From Penumbrarchaeum sp964445525 (GTDB lineage Archaea > Thermoplasmatota > Penumbrarchaeia > Penumbrarchaeales > Penumbrarchaeaceae), in contig CAYULA010000009.1 of the NCBI GenBank assembly GCA_964445525.1, positions 1 through 64,000 on the forward strand: a stretch of DNA of 64,000 nucleotides, read 5' to 3'. The number at the start of each line of letters is the position of its first letter. Positions within the stretch are counted from its first letter, which is position 1. Positions 1 through 9,193 of this stretch are shown here, piece after piece. The notes under the pieces were generated by a model. The model saw only the letters and a program-made list of their open reading frames with translations, made no database searches and was not told where the DNA came from. The position numbers and the translations under genes were made by a program.

Positions 1-239
1 GAACAAGATACAACGTATCGGTGTCAATCATGCTTGAATTCGAGGGAGTTCTCGGCCTTAATGAAACCTTCGAGTGGTCCTTCTGGACCGAGGAGGAAAT
101 TGTGGAAACGGAAGACCCGGATGAAAATGAAGGTTTTGACATTTGGATAATTGCAATTCTAATCTTTTTAATAATCGGTGGGATTGGAACATATATTTTC
201 TTTAAAAAACAAAAAAAAAGAATTCGACGAAAAATTTGA
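1..239 (+). CDS. C-terminal end of a membrane-anchored surface protein (5' truncated)
   Basis: The reading frame is already open at the left edge (frame starting at base 3), so this is the tail of a gene that begins outside the window. The visible part has a short beta-rich stretch, an acidic spacer rich in Glu and Asp, one membrane helix of about 20 residues (WIIAILIFLIIGGIGTYIFF) and a Lys/Arg-rich cytoplasmic end. This matches the C-terminal anchor of the other exported proteins in the window. The start at base 21 is only an internal GTG codon. Its function cannot be read from what is left. Confidence 0.7.
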   Translation, partial: TRYNVSVSIMLEFEGVLGLNETFEWSFWTEEEIVETEDPDENEGFDIWIIAILIFLIIGGIGTYIFFKKQKKRIRRKI

Positions 240-249
240 GTGATTACAA

Positions 250-843
250 TCAGGAAATAACTACCATGCACCGATAACCGGTGAATCCGAGATATTTCCC
301 GAACCTCTTTATCCTGTATCTCTCCCTTCTTGCCGTTTCTGGATTGTTGATATAATAGAACTTCTCATCATAACCGACAACAACAACCCAGTGAGGTATA
401 CCCACCGCTTCCCTCATCATCTTCGATGAGATCAGGACAACCGGGAATCTCCCATTATCCACTTCTTTCCTGATGTCATCAAGGTCCACTTCTCTCCGAT
501 CCCAGATTACACCCTCCTTCAATGCGGTATTCCTGGTGTGGTCGAAGAGGAGCTCCATGAACTCGACGTTGATCTTCGGAAAATGGCTCTTCAGCCTCGA
601 AGTGAATCCGATCTTATCCGAATCGGTCCTCACGGTCACATGGAATCCTCTCCTTTTCGCGGCGAGTGCCAGTCCGAAAGAGGATGTGGCCTTTGATTCC
701 ATTAATGTGGCATCCCTCCATATGTCCAGCTCCAGGTCCCTGTCCAGAAAAAGGTCCTCTCTGAGCTCCTTCATGACCATCATCAGGGCCGCAGGACCGC
801 AGGAGAATCCGAAGGACTGCATGTAGGAGGGCATTTCTTTCAT
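250..843 (-). CDS. Peptidase C39-like (papain-fold) protein
   Basis: A 197-residue protein with the signature of C39-like papain-fold domains. The likely nucleophile Cys15 lies in FSCGPAALMM, the His151 candidate in PHWVVVVGYD, and an Asn pair follows at about 166-167 (INNPE). No signal peptide or transporter domain is present, so it is probably a stand-alone cytosolic peptidase or peptidase-like protein rather than a bacteriocin exporter. An in-frame TTG at 852 would add three residues; ATG at 843 is preferred as the stronger codon, and neither has a clear ribosome site. The gene is alone on its strand between two surface-protein loci. Fold assignment is fairly secure; substrate unknown. Confidence 0.7.
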   Translation of the reverse strand: MKEMPSYMQSFGFSCGPAALMMVMKELREDLFLDRDLELDIWRDATLMESKATSSFGLALAAKRRGFHVTVRTDSDKIGFTSRLKSHFPKINVEFMELLFDHTRNTALKEGVIWDRREVDLDDIRKEVDNGRFPVVLISSKMMREAVGIPHWVVVVGYDEKFYYINNPETARRERYRIKRFGKYLGFTGYRCMVVIS

Positions 844-975
844 GATAGACAATCAATTAGAGCCTATTTTACTTGGTCCCCGATATAATCCGGATTCAGA
901 CCGGTTGATTAAATTAATCCCATCGGAATTTTGAACCCCGGGATTTCCCTTACCATCCGATATTTACCACCACTA

Positions 976-1023
976 TTTTTATAAGAGAACCGTGGATTTG
1001 GTCCTATTGGATTCCTAGGGGGA
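976..1023 (+). promoter_or_regulatory. TATA box and ribosome binding site of the 1030 gene
   Basis: A TATA-like element (tttttataag) lies at 976-985, about 45 bases before the ATG at 1030. A purine-rich ribosome site (aggggga, 1017-1023) lies six bases before that ATG. Transcription would start near 1008 and give a short leader. This is the likely promoter of the three-gene surface operon 1030-5741. Confidence 0.5.
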
Positions 1024-1029
1024 AATTAT

Positions 1030-4011
1030 ATGAAAGGAAGGATCGCCTTGCTCGCGACGATCATCCTGCTTTTGGGAGCATTCTTGATACCGCAGATGAA
1101 CGAAGGGATACCGTCGAGGTCCATTACCGGAAGGCAGGAGATATCCAGCGGCCTTCTTTCAAGCGCCTCTTTTACCGCCGTGGAGGTCTTTGATCATGAC
1201 GGAGACGGGAAGGATGAAATATACCTGGGAGGGGCGGGTAGGACAAACCCGAGGACCCAGGGAATCAGGGCTTACGAATACAATCCCGCATCAAACAGCT
1301 GGTCGGCATACGGCTCCGGCCTTCCGGGGTCCTCATCCGGAGATTACTACGGCGCTCTCGGGGTGGGCGACGTGAACAAGGACGGGAACATGGACATAGT
1401 CGCTCCCAGCCAGACCAAATGGTATTCAACGAGCACCAACAAGGTGGAGATCTTCACCAGCACCTCGGGCGGAGCCTTTTCACTCTCACATACCTTTTCT
1501 CCCGGCAAGTCAACATCCGAAGCGGAGATTGCGGACCTCGACGGAGATTCCAGCATGGACATCGTCTATACTTACGACGGTGGTGTCACAGTGCAGTTCG
1601 GATCGGGATCCGCTACATCCTGGACCGAGAAGAGTCCCTCTTCCTCTGGCAGGGAGATGGACGGAGTCGGAGTGGGAGATCTCAACGATGACGGACTTTT
1701 GGACCTCGTTTCCACGGCCTATTCGGGATCCAACGTGTACTTCTACATTCAGGGATCCTCCAGAACCTGGTCATCGTTCACAAAAAGCATCGGAAGTGTG
1801 GCCTTCGGTGCCAAGATTGCGGATATGAACGGGGACGGGAACAACGATACCGTCATAGGATCCAGATCCGACGGCATAAGGGTCTGGTGCGGAAACGGCG
1901 GAGGTTCAACAGGGGGGACATCCTTTTCCTGGACCGACAACAGCAGCGGTCTCCCGAGCACCAACGGTGATTGGTCCCAGGTTGAACTCGGAGATGTGGA
2001 TGACGACGGGGACCTGGATATCATAGCTTCCAGGAACAACGAGAACAGGACCCGTATCTACATCAACAATCTCCCAAGCTCCTGGACCCAGCTTTTCTCC
2101 TCCTCACCACTCTATCTTGGTTCGGGAGCCGATGCATACGGAGCCAATTTCGGAGATTGGGACGGGGACGGAGACCTCGATGCGGTCGCCTGCTCCTGGG
2201 GCGGAGGAGCAGATGCGTGGTTGATCACCAGAACGGTAACACCACCTCCACCTCCGGAGAATCAAAAGCCCATGCCCTTTGCAGGAGCTGATATCGAGAT
2301 CATGCTGGGTGAGACCGTAACTCTGGACGGAAGGAATTCCACGGATCCCGAGGATGCGCCCGAAGGCGATGAAGAGGGAATTCTGACCTATCAGTGGAAT
2401 TTCACTTCCGTTCCGGCACAATCATCGGTCAATGACGATTCCCTTTCCCCCAATGATACGGTGGCAAGACCCTCCTTCACCCCGGACAGGCCCGGTTTAT
2501 ACGATCTCACACTTGCAGTATTTGACGGCGAGGACTGGTCCAACGAATCCGACGAGGATGACATAAGGATCAGGGTTATCAAACCAAACGATCCCCCGGT
2601 AGCCGTAACGGGAAAGGACCTTTCCGGTTACGTGGGAGAGACCTACATTCTGGACGGAACGGGATCCTACGATGTTGACGGCGAGGTTACGGGTTACGAC
2701 TGGACCTGCACGAGCCACACGGTAACACTGGTTGATACCACAACATCCACCCCGGAGTTCACACCATCGGAAGCCACCACATTCGAATTCACACTCAGGG
2801 TGATGGACGATAACATGACCTGGTCCGAAAATATTGCAACCATCAATGTCACAACCGTGGAGGTGGGTGAAAATATCCTTCCCATCGCTCATCCCGGATC
2901 CTATCCCTCGGTTCTCAGGGGAGAAACGGTTTCACTGGATGGAAGCAATTCCACGGATCCTGACGGTATAATAATAAGCTGGGAATGGTCCAGCACCAGT
3001 CATACAATCACTTTCCAGGGGCAGAATACAACCGCTCCATCCTTTGTAGCGATGGAAACGGGGATCTATGTGATTTCACTGAGAGTAGAGGATTCCAACC
3101 ACACCTGGTCACAACCGGAATCCACCGAGATAATCTCCGAGGAACCCTACTTCAACGACAGACCGGTTGCGGATGCGGGGGAGGACCTCGAAGCCTTCGT
3201 CGGGGATCTGGTAGAGCTCGATGGAAGCGGAAGCAGCGATCCCAACGGCAATATCGTCCAGTACAACTGGACCTGCACATCTCATCAGGTCCAGCTTTCC
3301 GAAAGACTGACCGCAAGACCTTCGTTCGTTCCGAGATCCGCCGATATCTACATCTTTACACTTTCCGTCTCCGATAACGAAGGCGCCTGGAGTCCTGAAG
3401 ATGAGATAAGAGTAACCGTATCTGAGATACCGATTGAACCGGTGGATATCAAGGTCGGACCTTTCCTGTACGATGATAACACTCCCATAGTCCCGGGTCA
3501 GGTGAGGCTGACACCCGAGGAGGGAAGTCCGCTGCTCGGAGTTGTGATCTCCGACGGCACCTCCTCATTCATAGATGTCATGCCCGGTAATTACTCGGTG
3601 GAATTCCTGGACGGATCGGAGGTAATCATAGGTCCTCTGAGCGTCGAGGTCACTGCAGATGGGAATGTGGAATACCTTGACGGCCCAATTCCCAAAGTGG
3701 AGAAGGATGAGCCCGGGCCGGACGATGATGACGATCAGCCTGTGGATGATGACGATGATACGCCGATAGACGACGATGATGAAACGGAAGAAAATGGAGA
3801 GGAAACAAGTCTCCTGATCAAGGTACTGGCAGTTGGTATAGTCCTGGTTGTGGCAGGAGGCGTGGTCGCTTTCATAATCCTGACAAGGAACAAGAATGAT
3901 GACCCGGAAGGAGAGGACCATGAAGATAACTGTCCCGAATGCGGCCGGGAGATGGAATTCAAGTCCGATTTCGAAAAATATTACTGTAAGAATTGCGGTA
4001 GATACAGATGA
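1030..4011 (+). CDS. Exported FG-GAP/PKD surface protein with cytosolic zinc ribbon
   Basis: 993 residues. A signal peptide (about 1-25) is followed by FG-GAP/VCBS-type repeats with DxDxDG calcium-binding loops (about 45-395), which should form an extracellular beta-propeller. A proline hinge (about 400-412) precedes four PKD-like Ig domains starting near 414, 522, 616 and 711, each with the GET/GDxVxLDG-S motif. A further beta domain and an Asp-rich stalk (about 893-920) lead to one membrane helix (about 926-951). The end (about 967-992) is a C4 zinc ribbon, CPEC...CKNC, which should sit in the cytosol. The extracellular parts are typical adhesion or cell-surface modules. The terminal zinc ribbon is unusual. 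It overlaps the next gene by four bases (ATGA). Confidence 0.85.
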   Translation: MKGRIALLATIILLLGAFLIPQMNEGIPSRSITGRQEISSGLLSSASFTAVEVFDHDGDGKDEIYLGGAGRTNPRTQGIRAYEYNPASNSWSAYGSGLPGSSSGDYYGALGVGDVNKDGNMDIVAPSQTKWYSTSTNKVEIFTSTSGGAFSLSHTFSPGKSTSEAEIADLDGDSSMDIVYTYDGGVTVQFGSGSATSWTEKSPSSSGREMDGVGVGDLNDDGLLDLVSTAYSGSNVYFYIQGSSRTWSSFTKSIGSVAFGAKIADMNGDGNNDTVIGSRSDGIRVWCGNGGGSTGGTSFSWTDNSSGLPSTNGDWSQVELGDVDDDGDLDIIASRNNENRTRIYINNLPSSWTQLFSSSPLYLGSGADAYGANFGDWDGDGDLDAVACSWGGGADAWLITRTVTPPPPPENQKPMPFAGADIEIMLGETVTLDGRNSTDPEDAPEGDEEGILTYQWNFTSVPAQSSVNDDSLSPNDTVARPSFTPDRPGLYDLTLAVFDGEDWSNESDEDDIRIRVIKPNDPPVAVTGKDLSGYVGETYILDGTGSYDVDGEVTGYDWTCTSHTVTLVDTTTSTPEFTPSEATTFEFTLRVMDDNMTWSENIATINVTTVEVGENILPIAHPGSYPSVLRGETVSLDGSNSTDPDGIIISWEWSSTSHTITFQGQNTTAPSFVAMETGIYVISLRVEDSNHTWSQPESTEIISEEPYFNDRPVADAGEDLEAFVGDLVELDGSGSSDPNGNIVQYNWTCTSHQVQLSERLTARPSFVPRSADIYIFTLSVSDNEGAWSPEDEIRVTVSEIPIEPVDIKVGPFLYDDNTPIVPGQVRLTPEEGSPLLGVVISDGTSSFIDVMPGNYSVEFLDGSEVIIGPLSVEVTADGNVEYLDGPIPKVEKDEPGPDDDDDQPVDDDDDTPIDDDDETEENGEETSLLIKVLAVGIVLVVAGGVVAFIILTRNKNDDPEGEDHEDNCPECGREMEFKSDFEKYYCKNCGRYR

Positions 4012-5276
4012 TGAAATTCTCACCAGTCTGGATCATTCTCGTGTTCATTGTACTGCTGGTTCCAAAAGCGGGGGCTGATACCGGAAGCTACGGAGATCTG
4101 GAAAGGATCCCCGGGATGATCGTATCAAGGTACAATCACACCTCAACGGTCGTTGATGGGGATATTCTGGTAACCGGAGGGACGTCTGACGGGTCCGATT
4201 CGCTCTCATCATGCGAGGTTCTGGATACTGAAATGGATTACTGGAAAGAGGCTCCTGCAATGAGACATGAACGGATGAGGCATACTGCAGACCTTCTTGA
4301 AAACGGAAGCGTCCTCGTTGCGGGAGGTTTTGCAGGCAAAGGCCACCCCTCCCTTTACAGACATTTCAACGGGTCGGGGAATCATTCACTCTCTACCTGC
4401 GAGATACTCCATCCAGGTAGCAATGAGTGGACGTCATTCCCACCCCTCATAACCGGGAGATTCTGGCACGCTTCGATACTGCACCCCGAACTCGGCTTGA
4501 TAGTTTTGGGAGGATTGAATGCAACTCATGGCACCCTATCCTCCTGCGAGAGGCTCGGAGAAAAGGGTTGGGAAAAATTCCCGGCGCTTCCGCAACCGCT
4601 TGTCAGGTTCGCCTACTGCGTCCTGGAGGACGGAGACATTCTGGTTGCGGGGGGTCATGAAGGGATCAAGAAGATATCCGCAGACAGGTGCTACAGGTTC
4701 GATATCGACTCATTTGAATGGACGGAAGCTCCCCCGATGATTCATGCCAGGGGCTATCCCGGATTCCTCAAACTCGAGGATGGCAGGTTAGTTGTCAGCG
4801 GTGGATTCAGCGAACCGGGACAGCCGGACAGGTCGGATTCGGAATACTTCGATCCTGGAATTAATAGATGGATCGATATGGGGGATCTCCTCTTTCCGAG
4901 GCACGGCCACGGCATGGTGGAGGTCCCGGAAAGGTTTTTGATCATAGCGGGAGGCTCCAATTGCGATACGGGCGGATGCCATTCCAACCTGGAGATATAC
5001 GACATGGAAATGTGTGAATGGGTGGATTCGGGACATCTCATCATGGGAAGAAAATGGTGCGGGGTGAGCATGATCGGAGAAAGCACGTTGGTTGTAACCG
5101 GAGGAAGAGCCTGCAATTATCCCACGGCGGACACGGATGTTCTCAGCTTTTCCGTCCCACAATATGACAACCAATCCGAATATGCCGGTGTGGACCCGGC
5201 TTCGATAATCCTTGCAACAATGGTAATTATCCTGATAATCATGTGTTTATATCTGTATATCAAGAAGGCATTATAG
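4008..5276 (+). CDS. Exported Kelch-repeat beta-propeller protein
   Basis: 422 residues with a signal peptide (about 1-24), Kelch repeats through most of its length (recurring VTGG, VAGG, VLGG and VSGG strands followed by a Tyr-x-Pro or Trp motif) and a C-terminal membrane helix (about 395-417) with a short cytosolic tail. It should form a six- or seven-bladed propeller on the outer face. It starts inside the stop of the preceding FG-GAP protein and abuts the next gene with no gap, so the three are very likely one transcript. No catalytic residues are evident. Ligand unknown. Confidence 0.85.
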   Translation: MMKFSPVWIILVFIVLLVPKAGADTGSYGDLERIPGMIVSRYNHTSTVVDGDILVTGGTSDGSDSLSSCEVLDTEMDYWKEAPAMRHERMRHTADLLENGSVLVAGGFAGKGHPSLYRHFNGSGNHSLSTCEILHPGSNEWTSFPPLITGRFWHASILHPELGLIVLGGLNATHGTLSSCERLGEKGWEKFPALPQPLVRFAYCVLEDGDILVAGGHEGIKKISADRCYRFDIDSFEWTEAPPMIHARGYPGFLKLEDGRLVVSGGFSEPGQPDRSDSEYFDPGINRWIDMGDLLFPRHGHGMVEVPERFLIIAGGSNCDTGGCHSNLEIYDMEMCEWVDSGHLIMGRKWCGVSMIGESTLVVTGGRACNYPTADTDVLSFSVPQYDNQSEYAGVDPASIILATMVIILIIMCLYLYIKKAL

Positions 5277-5741
5277 ATGGCTGCAGGAGGAATAAGGTGG
5301 TCATGGGACACGATCCCTCATCTGCTTACGGTAGCACTGGGTACGGCCGTCATGTTTTCATGCGGGGTCTGGTTCGGTCTCATCTACCTTATGATCTTCG
5401 CAGGGGGGATGATCTGGTTTTTTGCCTTCATCTGCACCAGATGCGCCGCTTACGGAAACCCTTACTGTCCATCCGGATACGGACTGATTTCAGCAAGATT
5501 TTTCAGGAAAAGGAAGGGTAGTTTCGGGAAAGCCTTTCGTTACAATATCGTATCGGTTGCCCTCCAGTGGTTCGTACCCACCGGAGTGGGATTGTATTTT
5601 CTGGTAACTGATTTCAAAATGGTCCTTCTGATATTGTACCTGCTGTTCATTCCCGTTGCCTACGTATACCTCCCCCTTGCAGCAAAGAAAAAGGGATGCG
5701 GAACATGTCCCCAGAGGTATGACTGTCCCTACAAGAGATGA
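5277..5741 (+). CDS. Conserved Cys-rich polytopic membrane protein
   Basis: 154 residues with about four membrane helices. Two cysteine clusters flank the helical core: CTRCAAYGNPYCPSGYG after the second helix, and CGTCPQRYDC at the C-terminus. Such paired clusters suggest a metal or iron-sulfur site at one membrane face, but no known enzyme family is recognised. The ATG follows the stop of the Kelch gene directly. It was probably kept as a real gene because its composition and codon pattern match its neighbours and it fills the operon to the convergent rubrerythrin gene. Function unknown. Confidence 0.65.
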   Translation: MAAGGIRWSWDTIPHLLTVALGTAVMFSCGVWFGLIYLMIFAGGMIWFFAFICTRCAAYGNPYCPSGYGLISARFFRKRKGSFGKAFRYNIVSVALQWFVPTGVGLYFLVTDFKMVLLILYLLFIPVAYVYLPLAAKKKGCGTCPQRYDCPYKR

Positions 5742-5744
5742 ATA

Positions 5745-6200
5745 TCAATTCCACTCCAGAACATGCTCGTCGTATTCCATTTCGAACCTCAGCTTGTGTT
5801 TCGCCTCTTCCTGGGCCATGTTGATGAAAAGTTCCACCATACCCGGATCGGATGCCATATCAGAGAGGTCCATGTAAAGCTTGAATGCCGCTTTCTCCTT
5901 TTTCATGGCAAGCACCAGGGCATCCTGGTAATCCATTTCCTCATGGGGTTCGGTCTCCACGACGTAATCGGCAATTTTCAGATCATCCACTTTTCTTGCC
6001 TCACCCAGGTCCAGTTTGCCTTCTTTGGCCATCTCGAGCTTCTTCTTGTGTCCAAGCTCTTCCCTTGCAAATCCCGTGAACACGGATTTCATGGCAGGGA
6101 TGTCCATCTTCTCTGCAAGCTGCATGTAGAAATCGTGGGCTTCCTGCTCCCTCTCCATTGCGAAATCGAGAATGTCATCGGTTGTTTCGAACTCCTTCAT
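5745..6200 (-). CDS. Rubrerythrin-like ferritin-fold di-iron protein
   Basis: 151 residues, all helical, with the repeated Glu and ExxH pattern of rubrerythrin-type four-helix bundles: REQEAHDFY, EELGHKKK, KEKAAFKLY and QEEAKHKLRFE. These would bind a di-iron centre for peroxide reduction or iron handling in an anaerobe. The C-terminal rubredoxin domain of classical rubrerythrin is absent, so an outside electron donor would be needed. A good ribosome site (ggagga) precedes the ATG at 6200. It is a single gene, convergent with the membrane protein on its left. Confidence 0.85.
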   Translation of the reverse strand: MKEFETTDDILDFAMEREQEAHDFYMQLAEKMDIPAMKSVFTGFAREELGHKKKLEMAKEGKLDLGEARKVDDLKIADYVVETEPHEEMDYQDALVLAMKKEKAAFKLYMDLSDMASDPGMVELFINMAQEEAKHKLRFEMEYDEHVLEWN

Positions 6201-6257
6201 GAATTTTCCTCCGATTTGGTAGTGGACCGAAGAGCTAGATAATAAAATTCTCCCCTT

Positions 6258-7280
6258 TCAGAAGGGTAATTCCGAACCCGGGACCTCGGGATACCAGATC
6301 GTCTGCCTGCATCTTGCGCATCTGAACCTGTATCTCTGGAACCTGCCGGATAGGCTCCATTTGTGGAGAGGAGGCACCCTTCCGTTGGCCTTGCAGGAGA
6401 ATTGAAGCGGAAGAGCGTGGCAGACAGTGGTTTCCCCGCATGAAGAACATTTCCACACATTCAGCGAGTCCCTCGATCCCAGACTGGGGTCGGGGAGCCA
6501 GTGATGACCTGCAACATGCGCGCATCCATCAGGAGGAGGATAGGTCTGGAGTCCCGCAGGTTTTGCTTCTCCCCTGATAATTCTACGCACCCTGTTCACC
6601 ACTTCCTTTCTGTAGCACATGTTGAAATGATTGACCAGGACCCTGTCGATAAGATGATTTTCCGCTCCCGGAAGTATGCAGGTATGGGGGGGATCTGCAA
6701 CAGTGTCTCCATTGGTCCAGATAACATGGTGTTCCGCATGATCTGGTATCCTGCCATTGTTCAGGTTCAGCAGAAAATCCGATCCAAGCTGAATGTCCCT
6801 GTAACAGGGTGTTTTAAGGAAATAATCATGCCCCTCCCCTTTTGCGATCCCTTTCTTCCAGGGGACGACGAAACCCGCTATGGTAAGCAGGTAACTGGAA
6901 ATCGTGTCGAAATGGGGTTGGGATGTTCCGTGGTTTGGTGTTCCCAGAGAGATAATCCTTGAAACCCTGAGCTTCCCCTCGTCGAATATATCATCTCTCA
7001 ACTGCATGTACATTCTTGATACGATTCCTCCCATGGAATGACCCAGGATCATTACCTCGTCAAGATCCTCCCTCTCCCTAATGATGTGCCCCAGGAACCT
7101 TGCATACCAGTTGAAATCCTTGTCCTGATCAAGATACAGGCCCGGCATCTCAAGGAAAATGGGTTCGAAACCCTCCTCTTCGAGCATATCCGCCATGGGT
7201 GCCTCGTTATCAAGAAGCCAGTACCTGTGCCAAACATGCTTGTCGGTTGCCCATCCGTGTAAGAGTAAAGCTCCCTTCAA
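6258..7280 (-). CDS. Alpha/beta hydrolase (lipase-like) with C-terminal Cys-rich domain
   Basis: 340 residues. The N-terminus has the oxyanion-hole HGW motif (8-10). The nucleophile elbow GHSMGG places Ser82, LGTPNHGT follows as in lipase/acyltransferase-like hydrolases, and the His of HLIDRVLVNHF is a plausible triad base. No signal peptide is seen, so it is cytosolic. The last ~70 residues contain CSSC and CARC pairs that look like a zinc ribbon, an addition not usual for the family. It starts inside the stop of the DUF531 gene (ATGA overlap), so the two are translationally coupled. Substrate unknown; an ester or thioester is likely. Confidence 0.8.
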   Translation of the reverse strand: MKGALLLHGWATDKHVWHRYWLLDNEAPMADMLEEEGFEPIFLEMPGLYLDQDKDFNWYARFLGHIIREREDLDEVMILGHSMGGIVSRMYMQLRDDIFDEGKLRVSRIISLGTPNHGTSQPHFDTISSYLLTIAGFVVPWKKGIAKGEGHDYFLKTPCYRDIQLGSDFLLNLNNGRIPDHAEHHVIWTNGDTVADPPHTCILPGAENHLIDRVLVNHFNMCYRKEVVNRVRRIIRGEAKPAGLQTYPPPDGCAHVAGHHWLPDPSLGSRDSLNVWKCSSCGETTVCHALPLQFSCKANGRVPPLHKWSLSGRFQRYRFRCARCRQTIWYPEVPGSELPF

Positions 7281-8905
7281 CCATTGTCCTCCGCATGAAT
7301 CATGTATGCCAGTATTCCCATTGCCGTTGCCGTCTCCAGGGGAATGTTCACACCCGTAATTTCCAGGTGATGAGGTACACTTCTCAAAAGGGAATCCGGC
7401 AGGCCCTTCCTCCCCAGACCCATAATGAGGCAGATCCTCTTTTCAGGATGACCGGACCTTGATATCTCCATGGCTTTACCAAGTTTAACCGATTTCAATT
7501 TGTCAGGTCTGGAAGATGTGGCAACCGGAAGTCCCAGATCGGACCAATCTGATGGAGGATTTTTCCCAGAACAATCCACTAGCATTATCCTGTCCGAGCG
7601 GTGAAGCTCGCGAATATAGGCTCCCCCTCTTCCTATGTTAGTCTCTTTTTCGGACAGTTCAACGATCCTTTCCAGATCATTGGACGGAAATCCCATGAGG
7701 GCGAGGTCAAGGCCGAAAGCGGCGCACAGGGGGGCAGCCCTTGCAACCGCTCTTGAATGAACGGGTTTGAGGCCGCCTTCATAGGTGTCGTAGAGTGCCA
7801 GAATGTGTCTCCTTGATTTCCTTTCAGGTATTGATGGCCCGCCGCTATCTTCCTGTTCCTTAAGGCCGTGTTTGGCCATCTGGGTCTCTATCTTATCTTT
7901 CAGGTTCATTTCCTTGTCGGCGTACTCAAGGGCTTCGTTGAAGAGATCCTTTGCTTCCTCTTCTTTACCCAGCCTTGCAATTGCGGATGCAATGATCATC
8001 AATGCGGATGCTTTCTCCGCATCCTTTTGAAGGGAGGCCACTTCAATTGATGCCAATTCCAGGAATCCTTCCGCCTTGTCGATATTCCCGGTCCTGTCAG
8101 CGGCTGTTGCAAGATTTCCAAGGGCCTTGATCCTGAGATATGTATCCGGAAAGATATCCAGCACCTTCTCCAATCTTATCAGATCCTGCGGATCAACGCA
8201 GTTCCTGCAGAGATAAGAGAAGGTTTTCAGTGCTTTTTCCCCCTCCATCTTTCCCAGAGTGACAATGGTTTCTTCCAGAGCTTGTTCCCTCGCATCGATC
8301 TTCCGGTTCTTCCTTGCCTGGAGATGGAGGTACCAGAGCAGCTGCGCCCTGATTTCAGGTTCATTGATGGCCTTGATCCTCTTGAGCAGGACCTCATAAC
8401 CCAGTCGGGAATCCTGACTCTGGATCACTGATCTTATCACGGCCTTGGTATCTCCTTTTTCGAACCCCCTGTTCCTTGAAGAGGCATCCAGGAGCCTGGG
8501 CCAACCCTTTTTTTCGATATAAGGAGATATACCCCTTATTGCCTGTGAGAGACCGCTTCCGGGCCTGGTGTTTTCAACCAATTTCAGTGAGAGGTCCTCC
8601 GCCTTTTCCCTGATCCCTTGTTCGGTGTTTTTTAACTTCTTGAGAATGGTTACGAGCAGTTCTCCTCTTCTCCATTCCTGTTTGACAGACGAGGCATTGG
8701 AGAAGATCTTATCAAGCCAATCATCTGTATCATCCTCTTTTGCTTTTGGGGAAATAACCAGATGAATATAACCCAGGGCCCTGTGGTAAGGATCCCGGAT
8801 CTGGGCCACCTCACCAACAAGGGATGAAGGGTCCTTACCCTCCTTTATTCTCCTCTGAACTGACCTCGCCCTGGAAGCGTCGTTCATCCTTCCCCTGCCC
8901 CGCAT
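7277..8905 (-). CDS. Helical-repeat protein fused to a DUF531 (SPOUT-like) domain
   Basis: 542 residues in two parts. Residues ~1-350 are helical and look like TPR/HEAT-type repeats (for example the segments around DLIRLEKVLDIFPDTYLRIKA and GKEEEAKDLFNEALEYADKE). Residues 365-542 match the archaeal DUF531 family (ILALYDTY...HSRAVARAAPL...LALMGFP). Within it, a glycine loop (MGLGRKGLP, about 495-503) and IPLETATAMGILAY (about 521-534) have the spacing and look of motifs II and III of SPOUT trefoil-knot RNA methyltransferases. DUF531 alone is about 180 residues, so the N-terminal fusion is notable. An alternative start is ATG at 8887. It overlaps the hydrolase gene by four bases. Confidence 0.75.
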   Translation of the reverse strand: MRGRGRMNDASRARSVQRRIKEGKDPSSLVGEVAQIRDPYHRALGYIHLVISPKAKEDDTDDWLDKIFSNASSVKQEWRRGELLVTILKKLKNTEQGIREKAEDLSLKLVENTRPGSGLSQAIRGISPYIEKKGWPRLLDASSRNRGFEKGDTKAVIRSVIQSQDSRLGYEVLLKRIKAINEPEIRAQLLWYLHLQARKNRKIDAREQALEETIVTLGKMEGEKALKTFSYLCRNCVDPQDLIRLEKVLDIFPDTYLRIKALGNLATAADRTGNIDKAEGFLELASIEVASLQKDAEKASALMIIASAIARLGKEEEAKDLFNEALEYADKEMNLKDKIETQMAKHGLKEQEDSGGPSIPERKSRRHILALYDTYEGGLKPVHSRAVARAAPLCAAFGLDLALMGFPSNDLERIVELSEKETNIGRGGAYIRELHRSDRIMLVDCSGKNPPSDWSDLGLPVATSSRPDKLKSVKLGKAMEISRSGHPEKRICLIMGLGRKGLPDSLLRSVPHHLEITGVNIPLETATAMGILAYMIHAEDNG

Positions 8906-8945
8906 GGGACTTGAATCAACATGCCACTATTTCCGTTTTGACCTT

Positions 8946-9101
8946 TCAGGTCTCCGATGTTGGATCCCAGCCGGTTCTGAGTCCCTCATGGAGATTGTCC
9001 AGTGTTTTCATGCACCTTTCGTCTATCTCGAATTGAAGGGATTCTCCTATGTCTATCGATACATGTTCTGTAGGTCCATGGTCCGAGAATCGGGATCTCA
9101 T
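8946..9101 (-). CDS. Small hypothetical protein (51 aa)
   Basis: An open frame of 51 codons fills most of the 288-base gap between the DUF531 gene and the surface protein at 9194. The predicted peptide starts MRSRFSDHG and has an acidic, amphipathic middle (HVSIDIGESLQFEIDERC), with normal amino-acid composition for a soluble small protein. A longer overlapping frame on the same strand (8986-9216) has a repetitive Arg-rich composition and is less convincing. There is no strong ribosome site. No family is recognised. Confidence 0.4.
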   Translation of the reverse strand: MRSRFSDHGPTEHVSIDIGESLQFEIDERCMKTLDNLHEGLRTGWDPTSET

Positions 9102-9193
9102 TGCCGTTATTTGTCTTTCTTCTCTCCATCCTGATATCTTCCATCATCCATCTATATTGGAGGAATTGGAAGTATATGTGACCCATTACAATT

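Noticed and set aside
853..1029. Possible tRNA-like arm (gaaccccggga)
   Set aside because: The flanking bases do not form acceptor, D or anticodon stems on either strand.
3715..3790. GAT/GAC-rich tract as a DNA repeat element
   Set aside because: It encodes the Asp-rich stalk of the surface protein and is in frame.
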